Assembly (NCBI GenBank): GCA_038496445.1
Contig: JALMLS010000091.1
Coordinates: 1 to 64,000, forward strand
Origin: Trichosphaerium sp. ATCC 40318
Lineage: Eukaryota > Discosea > Flabellinia > Trichosidae
Length of the DNA: 64,000 nt
Direction: 5' to 3'
The first letter of the stretch is position 1, and each line of letters starts with the position of its first letter. Below the pieces are notes generated by a model, which saw only the letters and a program-made list of their open reading frames with translations, did no database searches and was not told where the DNA came from. Position numbers and translations under genes: made by a program. Of the stretch, positions 57,435 to 64,000 are shown in pieces.

Positions 57435-59428
57435 TTACAATGCACTTGCTGGAGACATTAGAGAATTTCTTCCTAAATTACATGTTAAGAAACAACTCAA
57501 AAAAAAAAGGAAGTAGTACCTTCATCTACCTTAGCGTTCAGAATTGGCAATACACCTTCTCTACACTGAAGAGGTAGTGATGGATAATGATATAAAAGAG
57601 TTGAAATTAATGATTCCGTATCACCTGGCCACCAATAAGGTATAGGAACGAGCACTATACCTAAAACAAAAAGTGTTTCAGTTTTGTTTTGTATTTCATT
57701 ATGACCAAATTCTTTTACCTGACATGGCGCATGCGTGACTCTTTTCAGCATCTCGTGTTTCAAACGTTTTAGAGTCAGAAAATCCTGGTCTACTATGGTA
57801 ATGATGTTCTCCTTAAATCAAGGTAAGCAGACATCAAAGGACAACAACAAAAATAATAATCATTTTTGGTTTTATACCTTGATACTCAATCGCAAGGTTA
57901 TATTTAGGTACAAATATATCAACGGTCATCTCTTGAATCCATGATGTATAGTTCCTTAGGCCAACTATATGTTCTTGTGTAACCTCACAGTTTGGAAATA
58001 TTAACTTTATTCTCTCCAGTAGCTGCCTAAACGTAAAATTATTTCAGACTGTTTTTTTTGATCCTTTTTTTTTTTCAAGTGACTTACTTTTGGTTTGCTT
58101 TTTTACTGATTGAAAATAATCTCCAGTTAAAATCATACGTGGGATAAAACTCCTTAAGTATGTGTGGAAAGTGATTAGATATTCCTGCTGCACCCAATGA
58201 AGCCAATTGCTCGTTTGAGACAGAATACCAAGAAACAAAAAATCAGAAAAAAAAAATACAGCAACTTGACGATGCCTCTCTTGCAAACTTATTCAAGAAA
58301 ATTGTATATTATAGATCGTACCAGTTACTAGGGTGTTGAATATTTAATTTTGAACTTGCTGTTTGCAAGAATTTGATCTGATTACTCCTCTTTAGCCAAT
58401 GTCCTTTAGGTGAATCACTAATATGTCATTAAGGTTTTTTTTTCAAAACAAAGGTTAGTCTTTGCATACGTAGTAAACGCTCTACGATACCACGTTTTAT
58501 CAGGAAATAAATAAACTAACATCTCAGAAACACCGCCGCACCTACAAGAATAAATCAGGTAACCTGAGAATTAAACAAGGATAGAACTCTTTCATAGATA
58601 AAAATATCCAAAAAAAAAAAAACCAGAAAGTGGAACTTTTATTTGGTTGTTTTGGGTTATCTGTGATTGGCGTACTTTTTTAGTAGAGTGTCTAATCCTG
58701 CTCGTCTAAGCTTTAAATAGTGTGAGTTTTCAACATCCAATAATGTTTTAAGGTTGAGATTCTCTGCTGTAGTGTTAAGTTCATTTAGCATATTTTCGCG
58801 AGAATTCCAATATTGGTGATGCCTAGCATTGCATTAGTTTAAGTTTGTATACAAAATGAACGCTATCACAGCGCCTCAAATATAATTGATACAATCTAAG
58901 CCGATAATTTAAAGTTTCTAGTATATGCACATACCAAAGAAACCGCAGAGTTTCAATCAAAAAAGAATTGCAATGTCAAGTAAAAACAAAATAAGTTCAA
59001 GAGACAACTTACTTGCTGAATCGCCTCACATCCCAGGGATAATCAGGATAAAGATTCATCAATGTCCAGAATAGAGATTTATCATATCTAGAAATACATA
59101 ATGAGTGCCATTGATTTATAATGTCAACAACAAAAATGACAAAAAAAAGTTGTCAACTCACTTGAACATTACATTTCTTCCACCAACTTCATAAAAATCT
59201 TGCCATGCAATATCATACCAGTCACTAAATACCATAACCTCTAGTATCTCTGCAATATCTTGCATGCGTTGATGATGGTTTTTTGAGTCTTTCCAATACG
59301 CAGGACCCTCTTTCCTCCCAGAATGAGCAAAAAACTTTTTTTTTGAATTTTGAACGCAAAAAAACCACCACAGCTCGTGGTCTGTTGAACTAGAACTTAC
59401 TTAAATCTCTGTGGAGATACCGCTGCAT
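57435..59428 (-). CDS. PD-(D/E)XK-like nuclease-fold protein with YP...W...F repeats
   Basis: Leftward exons encode several copies of a repeat of about 50-70 residues: DWYDIAWQDFYEVGGRNVMF with YDKSLFWTLMNLYPDYPWDV (59240-59020), HHQYWNSRENML with GGVSEMLVYLFPDKTWY (58815-58490), and GHWLKRSNQ with GAAGISNHFPHILKEFYPTY (58420-58130). The C-terminal part has VDIFVPKYNLAIEYQGEHHY near 57920-57800, RDAEKSHACAMSG and IVLVPIPYWWPGDTESLIST near 57660-57610, the pattern of restriction-enzyme-like folds (acidic residue, then E-x-Q core, then Lys). The start (ATG 59428) and the final exon to TAA 57435 are inferred. Function unknown; a nuclease or nucleic-acid-binding role is likely, related to RAP/VSR-type folds. 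Confidence 0.6.
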
Positions 59429-60081
59429 TAGTGGAATGCTTCAGGGCCCTGTATAGTTCAAAATATCTACACTGGGTCAGTTTTTTAAATAAACGTTTAA
59501 TGTTACTTCAATTTGATGTTATGTGTTGCTGCTGTGCGTTGGTAATCCTCTTTAGCGATTTCATACCACTCATTAACTGTTTTAATCTTCAGTATCCGCG
59601 TTATTACCAGAAATTGACCTTGTTGGTACGTTGTGGTAATTCTACGCTTCCCTGAAGCGAGTTACGCAAAATGTTACAGAATAGTAAAGAGTAGTGTAAA
59701 AATTGTCATTTTACACGTATAGGGTACCATTAGGCGTTATTGGCGGATGTTTTGCACTAGCTCGTGATAAAACTCTTCCAAACATCCTTTGGTGTTGTAT
59801 TGCGCATTAAAACGATGAACAGCACCCACAGGCAAATGTAATAATCAAATAGACAAATGTTTTAACGCTTAACTAGTTGCTCACGTGCAACAAAGCAAAA
59901 AGACAAGATAACATATTTACTGCGCATCCGTCCATGTTCTTAAATATTGTTGCTTCACACTGACCCATGACAAGTGTGTGATACATAACGTGGTAATCTC
60001 ACTTCCTAAAACAAGGGAGTTGAATCTCAGAGAGACGATATTAATACAGTTGTTTCTTTCTATGTTATTATTTTATTATTT
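59429..60081. other. Intergenic, nothing recognised
   Basis: No exon with domain support; an upstream exon of the leftward nuclease-fold gene could be hidden here. Confidence 0.4.
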
Positions 60082-61092
60082 CTACAGTACAACAAAATAT
60101 GCATCTTGTAAGGTATCCACATCTTCAATACTAGTCACAGCAGTATCACATAAGAAAATTGTATGAACACCAACCAAAGGTTCAATACCTTTGTTTGAAA
60201 TACTTGTTCGACAAAGGTCGATAAGATGAACACCAACTAACGAAGCTACTCCCTCATCAGTCACAGCAGTATCCTCAAGGACAATGCTATGCACTCCTGC
60301 CAAGGCTTGGACGCCTTCATCAGTGACACTAGTGTTTCCTAAGTCAATGGAGTGAACACCAGCCAAGGCCTTAACACCATTATCTGTTACCGAAGTATAA
60401 GCGAGGTCTATTGTATGTACACCCGCTAACGGGATCACACCATCATCAGATACAGTAGTATTCATAAGTTTTATAGTATGGACACCTGCCAACGCCTTGA
60501 TGCCTTCATCGGTGATATTCGTATCTGACAAGTCGATTATTTTGACACCCGCAAGTGATGCTACTCCCTCATTTGTAATGTGCGTACACTCGAAGAGATC
60601 AATGTTTCTAACACCACTGAAGCGAAAGAGGTGCTTATCTAGTATAAACGCACGAAAATCGCAAGTGCGAATTTTGGTGTTCCGCAGAAGAGGGCTATTT
60701 TTAAGAGCTCTGATATGGCGTTTCGACGTAATAGATATCGTTTTAAGGCCCACGTATGTGTGTACAACGTTTCGTAAGCGCCAGCAAGTTATCGCCGTTG
60801 AAGCATTTGAAACGCAAAAGCGGAGGATCCTGGCTAGTACATCGTCTTCTAAATGGTCTAAAAACGGTACAGGAGCTCTATATAATAAATTAAGTTGCTA
60901 ATTAGCGTATAATAGCGAAATTTCGCTATGAGGGTATACGCACTCCGGATACTCATCCATTGCTTCATAATTTAACCTTGGGAATGCGTGCCGGTACAAC
61001 TTTGAATTGAAATCTTTTGACCTTCTTTTTTTCGTTGGGCTGCAAGAATCTGAGGAGTAGATACTTGCGTATTGAGCGCTGGAGTATGACAT
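60082..61092 (-). CDS. F-box/leucine-rich-repeat protein, intact
   Basis: Exon 1 from ATG 61092 (MSYSSAQYASIYSSDSCSPT) to about 60943 ends EYPEC and joins, over a 42-base intron ending ctaattag, to QLNLLYRAPVPFLDHLEDD. The F-box is LEDDVLARILRFCVSNAST, followed by CWRLRNVVHTYVGLKTISIT. About nine leucine-rich repeats then have the pattern GVHTIDLxxTSVTDEGVxAL, ending LQDAYFVVL with the stop at 60082. It is the intact counterpart of the broken gene at 19789-20892 and shares its repeat consensus. It probably selects substrates for an SCF ubiquitin ligase. No frameshift is seen. Confidence 0.82.
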
Positions 61093-61408
61093 TTGCGTTG
61101 AAAGAGAAATCGATACTCGTACGATCGAAACAATTCGGTTCGGGCACCAAACGTCTCAGAGATACGATATTATTATTGTCAAAGTAAGGTTAGTTGCACA
61201 CCTGTTGATTGATAAACTAAATGAAGTTCTGATACTGGCTTAAAACATTTCGATCATCAGTGAAAACAGTAGTAATCAATCATGATTGACATTTTTTTTT
61301 GATTTCGGCGGTTTTTTTACAGCTGAGAAAAAAGTTGACATTTGTTAAATTATCAAACGACACAAGTCACAACATATAAAACACTCGTGGATATCTATAA
61401 ACTACATC
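61093..61408. promoter_or_regulatory. Divergent intergenic region
   Basis: 316 bases between the starts of the F-box/LRR and MORN-repeat genes; only T-rich tracts are seen. Confidence 0.4.
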
Positions 61409-62572
61409 ATGCAAAAGCGCAGAGCAATATCATTTCCACAACGTATGTTTTAGTTGTGTTTAAACGATGCAACTCTAACTTTGTTTTAGCAAATTGCAAT
61501 AATCTCTTACTCCTTCCAACGGATATGCAAACACTCATTAGTACCCAGGATAGCGAAATTTTCGCATTATGGTGCGTTTGCAATCAAGAAATTTCAATCA
61601 AAAGAAAAAAGCAAAACACTTCAATCAAATTTTTTTTTCAATCTGTTCCCCAAAAAAAAAACCAGTCTGACAGAAAACTCAGGCACATGCTTTCTAAAAC
61701 AGCAGCCACACGCACACGTTATAACAATAGAATGGAAAAACACGGAACTTGGTACACGTGGTACGTAATAATGAATCCACTTTTGTATCTTTCAACTAAT
61801 GACTTCCTGTAGGCACGAAAACGGAAAGAAGCATATTGTAGACAACTTCGCTTCTGGGTTGCGACACGGCAAACAAACTGAATACAACGAAAAAGGGCAT
61901 AAAATAGCTGAAACGTTCTTTTGTTTCGGTTTAGAACAAGGTCAATGTAGCCGTTGGTACTCAAATGGTAGACTACTTCTTCGGGGTGTTAAAGTCAACG
62001 GAGAGTTTGAAGGAGAGTACAAAGAATGGCACTCAAACGGTGTATTATCAAGACACTGTACAAAACGCAGAGGTCTCTCAGAAGGACCAGAAATAACATG
62101 GCACGAAAGTGATATCATTAAATCAAAGTGTCAAATGAAATCTGGTAAGAAAGACGGAGAATATCTTGAGTGGCACAGAAATGGTGTATTGAAATCTAAG
62201 TATACAACCATAAATGGTTTAATACAAGGTCCTTGCATGTGTTTTTATGAAAACGGTAAAACACAAGCAATATTTGACGTGGTTGATGATGAGGCACATG
62301 GAGATTATAAGGAGTTTTACGAGTCTGGTCAGCTCTCAGCACACTGGACAATGGTCCGTGATAATGCCACTGGAGAAAACAGACAATACCATGCAAATGG
62401 ACGTCTTCAAATCCACAGTATGTTCATTGATGGATATGAAAATGGATCTTACAAAGAGTATCATGATAACGGTGAGTTATGTCTTTCAGGAATAATGAAG
62501 AATGGTGAATACGTTGGTACTTTGAGTTCTTTTAATCGTAATGGGGAGTTTGTGTATGCAACAGAAATGTGA
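61409..62572 (+). CDS. MORN/YwqK-type repeat protein with possible F-box
   Basis: ATG 61409 (MQKRRAISFPQ) joins over an intron of about 46 bases to NCNNLLLLPTDMQTLISTQD, which resembles an F-box start. A second intron splits GTWYTW | HENGKKHIVDNF at about 61760-61812. Eight or so repeats of 22-26 residues follow with the pattern (Y/W)xxNGxLxxxxxxxxGxxxGxYxEW, for example GEYKEWHSNGVLSRH, GEYLEWHRNGVLKSKY and GSYKEYHDNGELCLSG, ending at TGA 62572. These match the MORN-variant repeats found in bacterial YwqK proteins and in protists. Such repeats usually mediate protein or lipid contacts; the target is unknown. Confidence 0.78.
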
Positions 62573-62852
62573 AACAGAAAAACAAGTCAAAAAATTAATA
62601 CAAAATAAATAACTGTTAATTTCTAAAGTCGTGTCATATTCCTTTTGCAACTCCACTATTCCAACATAACGGCATGCTGTAACTGTTGTTTTTTCAGCAA
62701 TCCCATCTCCATAGGCCCTTGTGGTCTAGAGGAAGGGTGTCTAAACCAACTATTCTCATTATCTTTAAATACTGTTTTATTAGTAGAATAACGTGTAAGA
62801 TTGTTCTTGTGAATAGGCAAGTAGAACGTAAGAGGTTTTTTATTTGTTGTTC
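62573..62852. other. Convergent intergenic region
   Basis: No exon or repeat recognised between the two 3' ends. Confidence 0.5.
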
Positions 62853-64000
62853 TTATTTTATCATCTGTACGATACCAAAAGTACCAGAATAATACCAATC
62901 TTTTGATTTTTCTTCAAGTTCCTTTACTTGATCTTCTGTTAAACCAGATACAGTCTCTGACTTTAAAGTTCTTATCATAACAACAGGCATATCTAAGGGG
63001 GAGTATTATTAAACAATACTGTATGCACATTGCCAGTAAAAAAACAAAACGAAAGAAAAACTAAATAGGTACCAAAATAATGAGCAATATCTTGTGTTGG
63101 TCTTGTGAACGACCACCGCAAGTCTCCATGTACTCTTCTTGCGTTAGCATCACCTGATATTTAGAGTTAATCACATACTAAAAATATCATAGTTAAAATC
63201 GTGCCCTTTATAATCACTAATTTGGATGAACTCAACTCTTTGCTTAGTTTTTCTGGTATAACAGAAAACGCAGCAAAATCATTCCTAAATAAGAGTAAAC
63301 AACACAGTTTAAAAGATACCAAAATAAGCACGGCAATAACCTCAATAGAACCAGTAGACAATGATAACCAGCAGTAGTGTTTTGTCAAAACTTGTGAAAA
63401 AAAAAAATTACCACAATATTATTCCTTGAAACGTACCAGTATACATCGCTAGTTAATTTCCATGAACCCTTTTTAAGTAGATCTCTCCAGTGAGTAACTA
63501 AGTCTTTACATTTACCCTTCTCCAAATGAGAAAAAGTCCATTCAACATCTTTAATCAGAGCATCAGAAACAAACCTGAAAAAAAAACAGTTAGTACATCA
63601 TTCGTATCAAAGTTAAAAACTACTGTACACTGGATAATCCTTCAAATGGAATACTACATTCTCGGCCATTCCAAAGTGAACTAGTAAAGTACCAAGGCAA
63701 AGGTCACAGACAACCTCAAGACCAGCGTTATCACAAATGAAGTCAACTCTTTTTTTGTCACTCTTGACGCTACACAAAAAACGTTTTAACACAAATCTGG
63801 ACTCCTTTACGATTATTCTTTTACCTCAAGTATTCATAAATCTCTTTTGAGTTATCAATAAGGATATTATCTTGGTCTTTTTCAAGAGAAAAAGAAAGTT
63901 CATCAGTTGTTAATCCACTAGGACTTTTACTCAAATCAGCTCTATTTCCCCATAAATTCATGTATAAAGCTAAATACACGAGTTAATTATTTGACTACAT
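62853..64000 (-). CDS. DUF89/ARMT1-like damage-control phosphatase, 5' part outside the window
   Basis: Leftward gene entering at the right edge and ending at TAA 62853-62855. Exons encode LYMNLWGNRADLSKSPSGL near 63970-63905, VDFICDNAGLEVVCDLCLGT near 63750-63690, FHLKDYPVYSS near 63655-63625, FVSDALIKDVEWTFSHLEKG near 63575-63515, THWRDLLKKGSWKLTSDVYW, SKLVIIKG near 63215-63195, GDANARRVHGDLRWSF and SGTFGIVQMIK. DNAGLE holds the metal-binding Asp-Asn core and ends with the family's SGKYGVIQF-type tail. DUF89 proteins are metal-dependent phosphatases acting on damaged phospho-metabolites or, in ARMT1, reported to methylate carboxyl groups. Several short introns are present; the 5' end is not in the window. 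Confidence 0.88.

Overview
This window joins two very different kinds of DNA from what looks like an amoebozoan, most likely a myxogastrid (plasmodial) slime mould or close relative. The evidence is a mitochondrial part whose respiratory genes can only be read by repeatedly changing frame, as in the insertionally edited mitochondrial genes of Physarum-type slime moulds, next to nuclear genes of amoebozoan flavour: a MYRF/MrfA-like membrane-bound transcription factor, RasGEF, G-alpha, hybrid histidine kinase and penta-EF-hand protein. The taxon is an inference; no rRNA gene was found.

Positions 1-16255 are very AT-rich and mitochondrial. nad2 (about 300-1600) and nad4 (about 1620-3115) are recognisable only after one-base insertions every few tens of bases, and nad3 and nad6 occur the same way at about 11400-12340. 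TGA reads as tryptophan. In contrast, 3139-4161, 6202-8175, 8644-8994 and 9006-10097 are long unedited frames (one acidic with a membrane segment, three extremely lysine-rich). The lysine-rich ones lie in a roughly 7 kb block bounded by a 115-bp direct repeat and packed with near-perfect palindromes, three of them in an A / inverted A / A arrangement and several inside open frames. From 11332 to 16255 the sequence is one 4.9 kb inverted repeat, so nad3 and nad6 appear twice in opposite orientation. It ends abruptly at 16255.

Positions 16256-64000 are nuclear: more balanced base composition, standard stop codons and compact intron-rich genes with many introns of about 38-100 bases. In order: an EGF/seven-membrane-segment receptor-like gene; a frameshifted F-box/LRR gene; a RasGEF; a DDX27/Drs1 RNA helicase; the divergent MYRF-like factor; a secreted/multi-membrane protein followed by an F-box/zinc-finger exon; a penta-EF-hand protein; a PfkB sugar kinase; a G-alpha with an unusual P-loop; a hybrid histidine kinase; an F-box gene; a small coiled-coil gene; PIG-T; two secreted PI-PLC-X-like proteins flanking ribosomal protein P1; a PD-(D/E)XK-like nuclease-fold gene; an intact F-box/LRR gene; a MORN-type repeat protein; and a partial DUF89/ARMT1 gene.

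The nuclear genes are not an operon; the common themes are signalling (receptor, G-alpha, RasGEF, two-component, EF-hand) and F-box adaptors (at least five). The join at 16255/16256 may be an assembly chimera or a real insertion of mitochondrial DNA; the sequence alone cannot decide. Gene ends and introns were placed by eye, so outer coordinates of spliced genes are approximate.
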